From assembly GCA_963696625.1 (NCBI GenBank), contig CAVOKZ010000005.1, positions 1 through 64,000 on the forward strand: a DNA stretch of 64,000 nt, given 5' to 3'. The DNA is from JAWVFN01 sp963696625. Its GTDB lineage: Bacteria; Actinomycetota; Thermoleophilia; Solirubrobacterales; 70-9. Under the pieces are notes generated by a model, which saw only the letters and a program-made list of their open reading frames with translations, was not told where the DNA came from and ran no database searches. The translations under genes and the position numbers were made by a program. Positions 44,375 to 52,273 of the stretch are shown here, piece after piece (within the stretch, counting starts at the first letter, position 1; each line of letters begins with the position of its first letter).

Positions 44375-45585
44375 GCCCGGATCAGCCGGTCGTAGCGGGC
44401 CAGCGGCCGGATCTCGACCTCCGAGCCCCGGCCGCGCTCCCGGCGCTCGCCGCGCAGCTGCTCGAGCGCGGCTTGGTGGGCGGGGTCGGTGAAGGTGAGC
44501 CCACCGGCGAAGACGCGGCGGTGGCGGGCGGCGAGCTCGCCACTGTCGAGGGCGACGGCGGTGAGCTCTGCCTGGGTGGCCCGGACCTCCACCCGGCGGC
44601 CGACCAGGCGCGGATCGAGCGAGTAGTCGTTGCGGTCAAAGCGCAGGTAGGGCTGGGGCGGCACCCGCGCCACCCAGCGGCGATCGACGTCGGGCGGCCG
44701 CTGCGGCAGCGGGCGCATCGCCTCGTGCTCTTCGGCGAGGCGCTCTGAGACCACCGCCCGGGTCGTGCGGTGGGTGCGGGCATTGATCTTCTCGCACCAC
44801 CCGTCGAGTTGGCCCTGGAAGTCGGGCGGGTTGGCGAAGCGCCGGCCGGCCTCGAAGTTGCCGTGAACGTAGCGGTGGGAGCGCTCCAGGGCGCCCTTGG
44901 CCTGGCAGTCGCCGGGCTCGAGGATGATCCAGCCGACCGCGAGCGCCCCGCAGAAGGCGGCGAAGTCCTCGGTCGGCTGCCCGCCGCCGCGGTGGATCGC
45001 CCCCTCGCGGTCCCAGACCAGCTTCTTCGGCAGGGCGCCGAGACGGGCCAGGCAGCGGCTCATGCCCCAGGCGATGTCGGGCCACTCCTTGGAGAAGACC
45101 AGCGCCGCGGCGAAGGCGCGAGAGTAGGGCAGCTCGGCGGTCACCATCCAGCCGCGGCGGGTCTGGCCCCAGCCGACCGGGATCTCCCGCAAGGGCTCGC
45201 AGAGGTCGAGCTGGCAGAGCTCGCCGGGGCGGTAGTTGGTGTGCTGGTAGCTGCGCGGCGGGGGCAGGAAGCTGGGGCGCAGCTCGCGCAGGCGCTCGTC
45301 GAGGATGCTGCGCCCGCCCCCGTAGCCGAGCTTTTGGATCTCCTCGAGGATGCGCACGCCCGAGAGCGTCGGCTCGTCGTCGAGCAGGGCCTCGATCTCA
45401 CCCACGTAGGGGTCGAGCTTCGAGGGGCGCTTTGGGCGCGGTCCGTAGCTCGGCGGCTCGGGAGTTGCCAAGGCCCGGCGAATGGTGTCGCGGTGGATTC
45501 CTGTGCGGCGGCAGATCTCCCGCTGGGAGAGCCCGTCGACGTTGCTCATCTTCCTGATCTCGGCCCACCGCTCCACGTCTAGCAA
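44371..45585 (-). CDS. istA: IS21 transposase
   Basis: 404 aa. N-terminal HTH (GLSQREICRRTGIHRDTIRR), DDE core with LCQLDLCEPLREIPVG (first Asp), LVWDREGAIHRGG (second Asp) and KGALERSHRYVHGNFEAG (Glu), then the C-terminal beta-barrel region and Arg-rich tail. Intact in length and motifs. Confidence 0.95.
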   Translation of the reverse strand: MLDVERWAEIRKMSNVDGLSQREICRRTGIHRDTIRRALATPEPPSYGPRPKRPSKLDPYVGEIEALLDDEPTLSGVRILEEIQKLGYGGGRSILDERLRELRPSFLPPPRSYQHTNYRPGELCQLDLCEPLREIPVGWGQTRRGWMVTAELPYSRAFAAALVFSKEWPDIAWGMSRCLARLGALPKKLVWDREGAIHRGGGQPTEDFAAFCGALAVGWIILEPGDCQAKGALERSHRYVHGNFEAGRRFANPPDFQGQLDGWCEKINARTHRTTRAVVSERLAEEHEAMRPLPQRPPDVDRRWVARVPPQPYLRFDRNDYSLDPRLVGRRVEVRATQAELTAVALDSGELAARHRRVFAGGLTFTDPAHQAALEQLRGERRERGRGSEVEIRPLARYDRLIRA

Positions 45586-45697
45586 CTGCCTTCCTCCGGT
45601 CTCGATTGATAGATCGAGCCAGGGTCTGGGCCCGGCCGGATGGCTCCGGCCCTGCGCGGTGTGGACCAGTTTTAGACCGGCGCAGGTGGACCAGTAT

Positions 45698-46147
45698 TCA
45701 GGCGGCGCCTACAGCGAATCGAAATTCGGTCGCCTCCAGCTGAGCCATCTCGCTACGGGTGACCTTAAGTGTTGCCAGGTCCCCATCTCGGACGGCAGGC
45801 GCGATGTCATCCCGAAGGAGCCGGGCTTGTTGACGCCTGGTCGCCAGCCAGTGGTCGACCGCAAAGCGATCCTGGCGCGGCGGGGTAAGGGCTTCGAGCT
45901 CGTCAGTCGAGGAGTCGATTGCGGTCGCGGTGTTCTCGTATGCCTTCGCAACGCCGTCGAGCGAGTCTTCGGTCCCGAGGCTGGCGGGGACCAGGCCCGC
46001 GAGCGTCGCCTCGTCGTCGCAGAGTTTGTCCGCACGCTGGATCAGCTCAGCCGTCGAAAGCTCCGGGGTCGGCTTTGGCTTGTCGTCGCCGCCGCATCCG
46101 TTAGCGAAGACGAGGACAAGCGGAATTAGGGTGATGGCGCAACGCAC
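45698..46147 (-). CDS. Lipoprotein truncated at its 3' end by the IS21 element
   Basis: 149 aa. Signal peptide ITLIPLVLVFANGCGGDD with lipobox Cys, then a helical domain (TAELIQRADKLCDDEATLAG, VAKAYENTATAIDSSTDELE, VTRSEMAQLEATEFRF). Similar to small actinobacterial lipoproteins of unknown role. The last codons and the stop lie in the IS terminal repeat (boundary 45713), so only a few native residues are lost. GTG 46147 is preceded by TAGGGT 7 nt upstream on the minus strand. Confidence 0.65.
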   Translation of the reverse strand: MRCAITLIPLVLVFANGCGGDDKPKPTPELSTAELIQRADKLCDDEATLAGLVPASLGTEDSLDGVAKAYENTATAIDSSTDELEALTPPRQDRFAVDHWLATRRQQARLLRDDIAPAVRDGDLATLKVTRSEMAQLEATEFRFAVGAA

Positions 46148-46248
46148 CAGGGGAACCCTAAAGGCCGTGGGCGATCGAGACCTCAAGACTGAGAACACCA
46201 GATGCACCTTATGCCTGCATTGCGGAAGGACCAGTCGGGGCCATCTGG

Positions 46249-46305
46249 GGTCGGGTCTTGCATCTGTGACATTCGGGCGCCTGCTGCATTCAAGACCTGA
46301 ACCCA
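46249..46305. repeat. REP/MITE-like palindromic repeat, copy R1 (diverged)
   Basis: Ends GGTCGGGTCTTGC and CAAGACCTGAACCC are inverted; the inner part resembles the other copies (ACATTC, GCCTGCTGCATT). The most diverged copy. 46148-46404 holds no gene. Confidence 0.7.
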
Positions 46306-46404
46306 GGAGGTCCCAGGAGGTCCTCGAAAGCAGCACCTCTCCGCATCGAACCACGACCAGGGTCTGACGCCTTCGAGTCCGCTCAGGCGAGATCAAGCAC
46401 TGCG

Positions 46405-47022
46405 TCAGCGCGGATCGCTCACGGTGCGAACGAAATTGCCTTGGGAGACCGACCAACTGTTCTGAAGCCCGCCGTCCGCGGCCGGCCCCCAGGCACCGGC
46501 AAGCGCCGTATCGAAGTCGAGTTCTCGCAGGTCAATCTCGCCGAGCTCACGAAACGCCGGCGTTCCCCGAGCCGCCGAGAAACCGCTGGCAATCTCGACC
46601 GCTTTCGCGGAGATCACGGCGGCCCCGAACCCGGTCAGACGGTCGTTCTTCTCGAAGGCGTGATCGAGGAAGTCGGTGTCCTCCGACGGGACAGGGAAGT
46701 GTTGTTTCACAAGACCCCGATACTCGTCCGGCAGGTCATCGAGGGCTCGGGCAACGGCGATCGTCAGAATGACGGCCGCCCGGGCGCCCCCAGTTGCAGT
46801 CAAATCCTTATCTACTCGGCGCTTCGCCTTTCGGCCTCCCTCGCCGCGGCAGAGCACCTCAATCGAGCTAAAGAGCAGAATGAACCCGGAGTTGTAGACA
46901 AGCGCGTGAGCGACCTCCGCTGGCGTTTGGGGATCAAACTTCGACTCGTACTCGACCCCGGCCTGAGTTTCGAGTGTTTGAGCGATATCGGCCTGCGGAG
47001 GGTCAGGTCTTGCGTGCGACAT
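46405..47022 (-). CDS. Hypothetical protein whose start lies in a repeat
   Basis: 205 aa. No recognised domain; mostly helical with a hydrophobic stretch (ALVYNSGFILLFSSIEVL) and a basic patch (EGGRKAKRRVDKDL). The ATG and first codons (SHARPDP) are encoded by repeat R2, so the natural N terminus may be lost or replaced. Codon usage is less GC-biased than in the core genes. Confidence 0.45.
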   Translation of the reverse strand: MSHARPDPPQADIAQTLETQAGVEYESKFDPQTPAEVAHALVYNSGFILLFSSIEVLCRGEGGRKAKRRVDKDLTATGGARAAVILTIAVARALDDLPDEYRGLVKQHFPVPSEDTDFLDHAFEKNDRLTGFGAAVISAKAVEIASGFSAARGTPAFRELGEIDLRELDFDTALAGAWGPAADGGLQNSWSVSQGNFVRTVSDPR

Positions 47023-47055
47023 TCACGCGGCCTTCTGCATTCAAGACCTGACCCC
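47001..47055. repeat. REP/MITE-like palindromic repeat, copy R2
   Basis: GGTCAGGTCTTGC at one end and GCATTCAAGACCTGACCC at the other form terminal inverted repeats of about 13 bp. It supplies the start codon of the gene on the left and abuts the truncated integrase on the right. Confidence 0.75.
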
Positions 47056-47057
47056 AT

Positions 47058-47402
47058 TTGTCTCTCGCGCGGCTGAGCGACCGCGGCGAGCACGTCAGCG
47101 ACGACGACCTCGTCTTCCGAGGGTCGCGCGGCCATGTCACGGCCCAGAGGCTCGGCTACCGCTACAAGGCCGCGCTGAAGAAGGCCGGCCTCCGCGAGCT
47201 GCGGTTCCACGACCTGCGCCACACCTTCGGGATGATCGCGATCAACCGCGCCGACATCCTCCAGGTCCAGGCCTGGATGGGCCACGCCGAGATCAAGACG
47301 ACCCAGCGCTACCTCCATTACAAGAGCCGCGAGAACGAGGCTGCGCTCTTGTCTGGCGCATTGGCCGCGGCAGCTCCCGAGGATCTGCGCTCAGCGGCAT
47401 GA
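47058..47402 (+). pseudogene. Tyrosine recombinase, C-terminal fragment
   Basis: 114 codons: DLVFRGSRGHVTAQRLGYRY, RFHDLRHTFGMIAINRADI (HxxR) and MGHAEIKTTQRYLHYKSR (GH and nucleophile Tyr). The N-terminal two thirds, including the first catalytic Arg, are replaced by repeat R2 three bases upstream. Not functional alone. Confidence 0.8.
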
Positions 47403-47434
47403 GCCCCACGACGCGTCGCTACGATTGGAGGGCG

Positions 47435-47629
47435 ATGAAGAAGACCGACAACACCTATTTCGATCCCGATGCCCTCATGCGCGCCAAGCAGGCGTCGCGC
47501 GCTGCCGACGAACGCGCTCTGGCGTCCGGGGAAATGTCGGTGGCCGAGATGAGGCGGAAGAACGATGTGTTTGCACCTCTCGCCCGACGGTCTCGGATCA
47601 ACCTCTCTGCTTCGCGCTCACTGAGCTAG
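47435..47629 (+). CDS. Small hydrophilic protein, possible antitoxin
   Basis: 64 aa: KKTDNTYFDPDALMRAKQAS then ALASGEMSVAEMRRKNDVF. Helical and charged, no known family. ATG 47435 has TACGAT 9 nt upstream and GGAGGG nearby; an in-frame ATG at 47399 overlaps the integrase stop. Six nt upstream of a nucleotidyltransferase-fold gene, so probably its partner. Confidence 0.5.
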   Translation: MKKTDNTYFDPDALMRAKQASRAADERALASGEMSVAEMRRKNDVFAPLARRSRINLSASRSLS

Positions 47630-47635
47630 CACCCA

Positions 47636-48412
47636 ATGCCGGAGCCACCACCTCTCCCGCCCGGGGAGTTGGAGCGCGTCCTCGGCCGACTGGAGTCGCT
47701 CGTCAGCGAACGCCGAGTTGTCTTGGTCGGCGGGGGAGCTGTGGCCTTCTGGGCGCAATTCCTGAGCCGCCCGGGGCTCCGGCTCCCGGTCGTCGTCACC
47801 AGTGACATTGATGTCGAGGGCGCCAGGACGACAGCTCAGCGGGCCGGAAAGCTCCTTGACGGGAGAGTCACGCTTCCCAAACCTGGACGACGGACTCCCC
47901 TAACCGGCGTCGTGACATTCCTCGACTCTCGTGGCCACGAACGCCGGCTTGACTTCATCGAATCGCCGCGGGGGCTCACCGCGCAGGACGTCCGCGAGAC
48001 GGCGGTCCAGGTGACAACAACCATTTCCCGAGGCGGGGGTGAGATCACATTCTGGGCGATGCATCCCGAGCGCTCGATGGAGAGCCGCGTATACAACGTG
48101 GTCGAGCTGCGCCGGACCGGTGCGATCTCACTGGACCAGCTGAAGGCGTCGATCGTCAGCGCCCAGGAGTTTTCCGCGGTGGTCCTTGCGGATCGGTCGC
48201 TTTCAGAGCGGGCCCGCCGCCGCGCAGTCCTCGACTTGAACGAGCGAGTCTTCAGAAAGTGCCGTTCGGACGGCTCCTTTCAGGCCGTGTACAAGAAGCA
48301 CGGAATCGATCCCTTCGAAGCCGTACTCGTTGACCCTCGGCTCCCAAAGGAGTTCCGGGAGAAGCGATATCCGCAGATGGTCGAGGCGCTCGATCGCGTC
48401 CGAGGCGGATGA
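47636..48412 (+). CDS. Nucleotidyltransferase-fold protein, toxin-like
   Basis: 258 aa. RRVVLVGGGAVAFWAQFL and VVTSDIDVEG give the GG and DxD signature of Pol-beta-type nucleotidyltransferases; DSRGHERRLDFIES carries the third acidic region. The C terminus is helical. Resembles AbiEii/MNT-like genes in toxin-antitoxin or abortive-infection pairs. Operon with the 64-aa gene upstream; an XRE gene follows 37 nt later. Confidence 0.6.
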   Translation: MPEPPPLPPGELERVLGRLESLVSERRVVLVGGGAVAFWAQFLSRPGLRLPVVVTSDIDVEGARTTAQRAGKLLDGRVTLPKPGRRTPLTGVVTFLDSRGHERRLDFIESPRGLTAQDVRETAVQVTTTISRGGGEITFWAMHPERSMESRVYNVVELRRTGAISLDQLKASIVSAQEFSAVVLADRSLSERARRRAVLDLNERVFRKCRSDGSFQAVYKKHGIDPFEAVLVDPRLPKEFREKRYPQMVEALDRVRGG

Positions 48413-48449
48413 TTACAAGCATGTTATCGTCCTCCGAAAGGAGATATCG

Positions 48450-48830
48450 ATGCCTAAGGATCGACTGATTTCCCATGATGAGGTCCTCGCAGAGGAGCTC
48501 AAGGACCCTGGGTTCCGCGCCCAGTGGGAGAGCACTGCCCTGGCCCGCTGGCTCGCGGTCGAGGTCGCGCACTACCGCGCCGAGCACGCGCTCTCGCAGC
48601 GCGCTCTTGCCGACCAGCTCGACGTCCACCAGTCGGATGTCGCTCGGATGGAGTCGGGCGAGCACACGCCCACCCTCGATCGCCTGGTCCGCGTTGCGAG
48701 CGGCCTTGGGATCGAGTTGATGATCGACATCCACCCGCAGGGTCGAGAGGCGAAGCTTCCGAAGAAGACCGCCGCTCGCCGCAACTCCTTCACCGCCGGC
48801 GGCTGCGAAGTCGTCGTCGCGACTGCCTAA
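48450..48830 (+). CDS. XRE-family antitoxin-like protein (HigA type)
   Basis: 126 aa. HTH at residues 48-90: HALSQRALADQLDVHQSDVA then RMESGEHTPTLDRLVRVASG. The N terminus (HDEVLAEELKDPGFRAQWES) is typical of HigA/XRE antitoxins. AAGGAG lies 6 nt before ATG 48450. The usual RelE-like toxin is absent; the nucleotidyltransferase upstream is the only candidate partner. Confidence 0.75.
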   Translation: MPKDRLISHDEVLAEELKDPGFRAQWESTALARWLAVEVAHYRAEHALSQRALADQLDVHQSDVARMESGEHTPTLDRLVRVASGLGIELMIDIHPQGREAKLPKKTAARRNSFTAGGCEVVVATA

Positions 48831-48857
48831 GCGACCACGAGCCGCACGGTCTCCACA

Positions 48858-48911
48858 GGGTCAGGTCTTGCATGCGACATTCACGCGGCCTGCTGCATTC
48901 AAGACCTGACC
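48858..48911. repeat. REP/MITE-like palindromic repeat, copy R3
   Basis: GGGTCAGGTCTTGC and GCATTCAAGACCTGACC at the ends; inner CATGCGACATTCACGCGGCC. The reference copy of the family. Confidence 0.8.
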
Positions 48912-48954
48912 AGATTGTCTCCGATGAGGGCGACTAGGCTCGGATCAGTTCGCT

Positions 48955-49014
48955 GAGGTGCTCTCAGTTGGCTTCGAAGTCGTGGGTTGGACGCAAGGTT
49001 CGACGCAAGGTTTG
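48955..49014. repeat. Integrase-end-like sequence, copy 1
   Basis: GAGGTGCTCTCAGTT then a doubled GGACGCAAGGTT-type unit; matches 58237-58295 (GAGGTGCTCTCAGTT and doubled GACGCACGGTT). Looks like the 3' end of a lost integrase plus attachment region. 48831-49044 has no gene. Confidence 0.5.
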
Positions 49015-49044
49015 CCCGGGGTTATGCCGCCTATGATCCGCCGT

Positions 49045-49218
49045 ATGGATCAAGCTGCGCCCGCGGATAAGACGCCGGTTGCTCGGGTGAGCTCGGCTAC
49101 GCACGCGCTGAGACCGGCCGAGCGGCTGGACCGAGTTCGGCACTACGTCCTGATGATGCGCGACCTGCGTGAGTCCAACGGAATTGCCCGTGCCTCCGCA
49201 TCCCAGCACGCCCGCTGA
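49045..49218 (+). CDS. Small protein upstream of a nucleotidyltransferase
   Basis: 57 aa: TPVARVSSATHALRPAERL then YVLMMRDLRESNGIARASAS. No family recognised. TATGAT at 49032-49037, 7 nt before the ATG, supports expression. The next gene starts inside it (GTG 49190 or 49169), an overlap typical of toxin-antitoxin pairs. Confidence 0.55.
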   Translation: MDQAAPADKTPVARVSSATHALRPAERLDRVRHYVLMMRDLRESNGIARASASQHAR

Positions 49219-49720
49219 TCCGCGCGAGATCGTCCGCGCCCTTGCTGACGCCGGCGTGGAGTACGTGGTCGTAGGCGGCTGGGCCGCCGTGACCTACGGC
49301 GTGGACCGGGCGACCTTTGATCTCGACATCGTCGTTTCAGCGTCCGAATCAAATGTGCGCGCTCTGTCCTCGGCGCTCTCCGGTCTCGGCGCTCGCCGCG
49401 ATCTCGGCGCCGGCATCAGCGAAGAGTTCGCTCTCAAGGCTCCTGGGACCCTGCTCGCCGGTCCCGTTCGGTTGCTCACGGACGAGGGCCCCGTCGACAT
49501 CCTCACGCAGGTACCCGGCTCTTCATTTGAGGAGCTGCGCTCTGACGCGCGACTCGCCGCGTTCGGAGATGGCACCGAGTTTGTGATCGCGTCAAAGCCC
49601 GCCCTGGAGAAACTGAAGTCAGCGATGGCGAATCAGGCCGATCCAGCTCGCGGGGGCCGCGACAGCGCGGACCTCGAGCAGCTTCGGAGTCTCCCTGACC
49701 CGGAGCTGCCCTCGGCGTAG
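49190..49720 (+). CDS. MNT/AbiEii-like nucleotidyltransferase
   Basis: 176 aa. YVVVGGWAAVTYGVDRATFD then LDIVVSASESNVRALSS contain the GGxA and DxD motifs; GPVDILTQVPGSSFEELRSD has the third Asp; the tail (KPALEKLKSAMANQADPARG) is the family ending that is all that remains at 36599-36784. Such proteins transfer NMPs to tRNA or partner proteins. It overlaps the 57-aa gene. GTG 49169 in the same frame is an alternative start. Confidence 0.7.
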   Translation: MPPHPSTPADPREIVRALADAGVEYVVVGGWAAVTYGVDRATFDLDIVVSASESNVRALSSALSGLGARRDLGAGISEEFALKAPGTLLAGPVRLLTDEGPVDILTQVPGSSFEELRSDARLAAFGDGTEFVIASKPALEKLKSAMANQADPARGGRDSADLEQLRSLPDPELPSA

Positions 49721-49793
49721 TCGCCCGCTCTCTTGACGCGGATCGAGAATCCGCGTGTTTCCGGCGATCAAAAAGCGCCGATTCGACAAATGG

Positions 49794-49848
49794 GGGTCAG
49801 GTCTTGAATGCAACAGGCCGCGTGAATGTCGGATGCAAGACCTGACCC
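49794..49848. repeat. REP/MITE-like palindromic repeat, copy R4
   Basis: Same family in the opposite orientation: GGGTCAGGTCTTGAATGC, inner AACAGGCCGCGTGAATGTC, end GCAAGACCTGACCC. Confidence 0.8.
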
Positions 49849-49860
49849 GTGCAGGCAGAG

Positions 49861-49902
49861 ATGCAACAGGCCGCGTGAATGTCGGATGCAAGACCTGACC
49901 CC
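49861..49902. repeat. REP/MITE-like repeat, copy R5 (half)
   Basis: Repeats the right-hand 42 bp of R4 12 bp further on; the linker GTGCAGGC is also duplicated on both sides, suggesting a tandem duplication. 49721-49931 holds only these repeats. Confidence 0.75.
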
Positions 49903-49931
49903 GTGCAGGCATTCACATTCCAGACCCGTTG

Positions 49932-50690
49932 TCAGGGTGAAGGATTCGCGGAGGCCGGCGCCGGCGCCGTCGGCGCGCGCTCCTGCGTTTCGAGCTGGTT
50001 GACCAGCGCCGTGTCGGGGACGCGGATCATGCCCCGGGTCGGGCGGTCGAGGTCGTTGATGACGACGAGAAGCCAGGCCACGAGGGCACCGGCGAGGATC
50101 AGGGCGGGGACGCCGCGCCCGATCAGCGTCAGGTAGGCGCCGAGCAGCCCGAGGGCGAGGGCGGCGCCAAACAGCTCGAGCAGGAAGACGGCCGTCGGCA
50201 CCCGGTTGTTGACCCCCGCGAGGCGCGTCCCCTGGGCGTCGATCATCTCGTTGAGGGTCTCGACGTAGAGCCGCGGCGCGCTCGCTTCCGGGGCGTCGTT
50301 GAGCGCCTCGCCGGCCTGCCTCCAGAGCCGGCGCTGGATCTCCTCCTCGGCCGCAGTGGCCTCGCGCTCGGCGTCGCTGCCCGGCTGGTGATCGGCGAAG
50401 TCGACGGCGGTCTCGGTGTAGTTCTGGAGCAGGGTGAGCGACCGGCTGCGTTGGGGCTCCTCCAGCGTCTGCGCCCGCAGCCAGGTGGTCCCGATCGCGT
50501 TGGCTTCGTCGACGACAGCCGAGCGGCGGTCGTCGTAGCGGGTGACGGCGAGCGAGAGCCCAAAGGCGAGGATCAGCCCGACCACGCCGAGCAGCGCCCC
50601 CTGGAGCACCCCGAACGGCTCGCTGAGGCTGTCGGACAGATGCTGGATCCGCCGGCCGATGAGCACGCCGAGGCCCATCCCGCCGAGCAC
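49932..50690 (-). CDS. DUF4239-like membrane protein, 5' end disrupted at the att site
   Basis: About 252 aa from GTG 50690. Four transmembrane segments: LGGMGLGVLIGRR, FGVLQGALLGVVGLILAFGL, AVFLLELFGAALALGLLGAY and VPALILAGALVAWLLVVI; the middle is a soluble helical domain (YDDRRSAVVDEANAIGTTWL), as in DUF4239/bestrophin-like proteins. Natural reading continues upstream (NLLLFKLDSWLIDLVIFAVV) to about 50749, but there is no start codon before the 43-bp attachment repeat at 50763, so the 5' end was probably lost on integration. Confidence 0.65.
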   Translation of the reverse strand: MLGGMGLGVLIGRRIQHLSDSLSEPFGVLQGALLGVVGLILAFGLSLAVTRYDDRRSAVVDEANAIGTTWLRAQTLEEPQRSRSLTLLQNYTETAVDFADHQPGSDAEREATAAEEEIQRRLWRQAGEALNDAPEASAPRLYVETLNEMIDAQGTRLAGVNNRVPTAVFLLELFGAALALGLLGAYLTLIGRGVPALILAGALVAWLLVVINDLDRPTRGMIRVPDTALVNQLETQERAPTAPAPASANPSP

Positions 50691-50762
50691 GACGGCAAAG
50701 ATGACGAGGTCGATGAGCCAGCTGTCGAGCTTGAAGAGGAGCAGGTTGCGAGCAGCCTACGC

Positions 50763-50805
50763 ATGCCGGAGGAGGGACTCGAACCCCCGACACGCGGATT
50801 ATGAT
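50763..50805. repeat. attL: 43-bp direct repeat from a tRNA 3' half
   Basis: Identical to 58143-58185. The minus strand reads as the 3' half of a tRNA: anticodon CAT, T-arm GGGGGTTCGAGTCCCTC, acceptor strand CTCCGGCA. The 5' half is absent on both sides. 50806-51169 contains a short integrase-3'-end-like stretch (50887-50913, doubled GGTGCGAAATC) and no gene until the ParB-like ORF. Confidence 0.85.
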
Positions 50806-51169
50806 CGAAGACACGCAGGGGTCAGAACGGCCTGGGGACGGCTCTCAGGCAAGGGGAGATCAGCTCAGTTCGGCAACTCAGCCTGAGTTGGGTGCGAAAT
50901 CGGGTGCGAAATCTCGGCGACGTAAAAAGAAGCGCCGGCGCGCATCCGGCTAACGGCGTCCGCGCCGCCGGCCGTCAGGCAATGAAGCAACGCCACAAGA
51001 ACGGGAACCACAGCCGGTCTATGAATCCGTGGCTGCGAGGTCGGCCCAGGTCCGGCGCGAACTCGTAACGCGGGCGACTAACCAGTTCCCACCGATGCAA
51101 GTAGGCTCGCATCCCTCGGCTGATGGTCGAGTCTTTGACAACACAGACCCACTCGTTTCGGAGGCTTCA

Positions 51170-52273
51170 ATGCCGGTTCCTGATTTCACGCAGCGCCTAG
51201 ATGAGCGGGGGATCCCGATCGGCGAAATCCTCCTGGATCCGAACAACCCGCGGCTTTCATTGCCGACCAGTGAGACGACTCCCGAGGAGCGGATCGGCGA
51301 GGAGGGAGTGCAGACGGCAACGTTGCGACGGCTAAATCGTGGGCGGTTCGATATGGACGGACTCCGCTCGTCGATTAGGAAGTCTGGGCTCTTGCCAATA
51401 GACAAGATCGTTGTACGTCCTCTGGGCGAGGGCGGGCAGTTTGTCGTTGTGGAGGGGAACCGACGTATCGGTGCGATTAAGACCCTGTTGCAGCAGCATG
51501 CCGACGGCGATATCACTCTGGATGCGGACGTCTTAGAGTCGATAGAAGAGCCCGTTGTGCTTGTGCTCGAGGAAGGCGATACGGCACAAGCGCATCTCGA
51601 TCAATGGGTGATCCAGGGCATCCGTCACATTACTGGGATCCGTGAGTGGGGTGGGTATCAGGCCGCGCGAACCATTCAGACACTGATCCGGGATCTCGAC
51701 TACGAGGAGCGAGGGGTCGCCGACGCCCTGAACTTGAGCATTCAGCGCGTGCGTCGTTCACTTCGTGTGCTCTCGGCTTTGGAGCAGATGCAGGAGGACG
51801 ACGAGTTCGGCGAGTTCGCCTCTCCCGAGCTGTACGCATTCTTCGACGAGGTCGTAAAGCGACCGAAGGTTCGGGATTGGATCGGTTGGGATGACACCAA
51901 CTACCGATTCACGAATGAGGATCGCGCGCGGATGCTCTACTCGTGGATAGCCGTCGACGATGAGCTTGAGGATGATCCGCCGCGCAGGCTTTCGACGTCA
52001 AGTGACGTGAGAGCGCTCGATCCGGTGTTGGACAGCGCACAAGCGTTGGATGTTCTGAACACGCCTGGGCACCGGATTAGCGAGGCGCTACGGATCGCGG
52101 AGCCCGAACGAGAGCCTGAATGGCGAGCGCCCCTAGAGCGCGCGGTTACAGCGCTCCGCGCCATTCCTGCGAGTGTCCTTGAGGAGCTTTCCGCCGACGA
52201 TCAAGCGTTGATCGAAACTGTCCGCGATATCGCGGCCCGACGTTTGGAGCAGGCGGCAAGGCTTAGGGACTGA
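51170..52273 (+). CDS. ParB/Srx-fold DNA-binding protein, partner of an Mrr nuclease
   Basis: 367 aa. IPIGEILLDPNNPRLSLP then LRSSIRKSGLLPIDKIVVR and VVVEGNRRIGAIKTLL are ParB nuclease-domain boxes I and II (the GERR-like loop reads GNRR). A central HTH-like part (YEERGVADALNLSIQRVRRS) and a helical C terminus follow. GGAGG 5 nt before ATG 51170 sets the start; an earlier in-frame GTG at 51029 gives an unnatural head. Overlaps the nuclease gene by ATGA. Away from partition genes, ParB folds occur as nucleotide-dependent DNA-binding parts of defence systems; a DNA-sensing or modifying role is inferred. Confidence 0.75.
   Translation: MPVPDFTQRLDERGIPIGEILLDPNNPRLSLPTSETTPEERIGEEGVQTATLRRLNRGRFDMDGLRSSIRKSGLLPIDKIVVRPLGEGGQFVVVEGNRRIGAIKTLLQQHADGDITLDADVLESIEEPVVLVLEEGDTAQAHLDQWVIQGIRHITGIREWGGYQAARTIQTLIRDLDYEERGVADALNLSIQRVRRSLRVLSALEQMQEDDEFGEFASPELYAFFDEVVKRPKVRDWIGWDDTNYRFTNEDRARMLYSWIAVDDELEDDPPRRLSTSSDVRALDPVLDSAQALDVLNTPGHRISEALRIAEPEREPEWRAPLERAVTALRAIPASVLEELSADDQALIETVRDIAARRLEQAARLRD

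Larger units (their letters stand above)
43337..45713 (-). mobile_element. IS21-family insertion sequence
   Basis: 2377 bp. Both ends start TGT and share about 39 of 53 positions as inverted repeats, each with two ACTGGTCCAC-like boxes (for example 43355-43364 and the complement of 45659-45668). istA and istB lie inside on the minus strand. No target duplication: the left flank ends CCGGACC, the right begins GCGAATC, and the flanking genes differ, so recombination or deletion has altered one side. Confidence 0.88.

Noticed and set aside
46249..49902. Possible CRISPR array from regularly similar 55-bp units
   Set aside because: Units are palindromic, in both orientations, separated by whole genes and irregular distances, and no cas genes are present.
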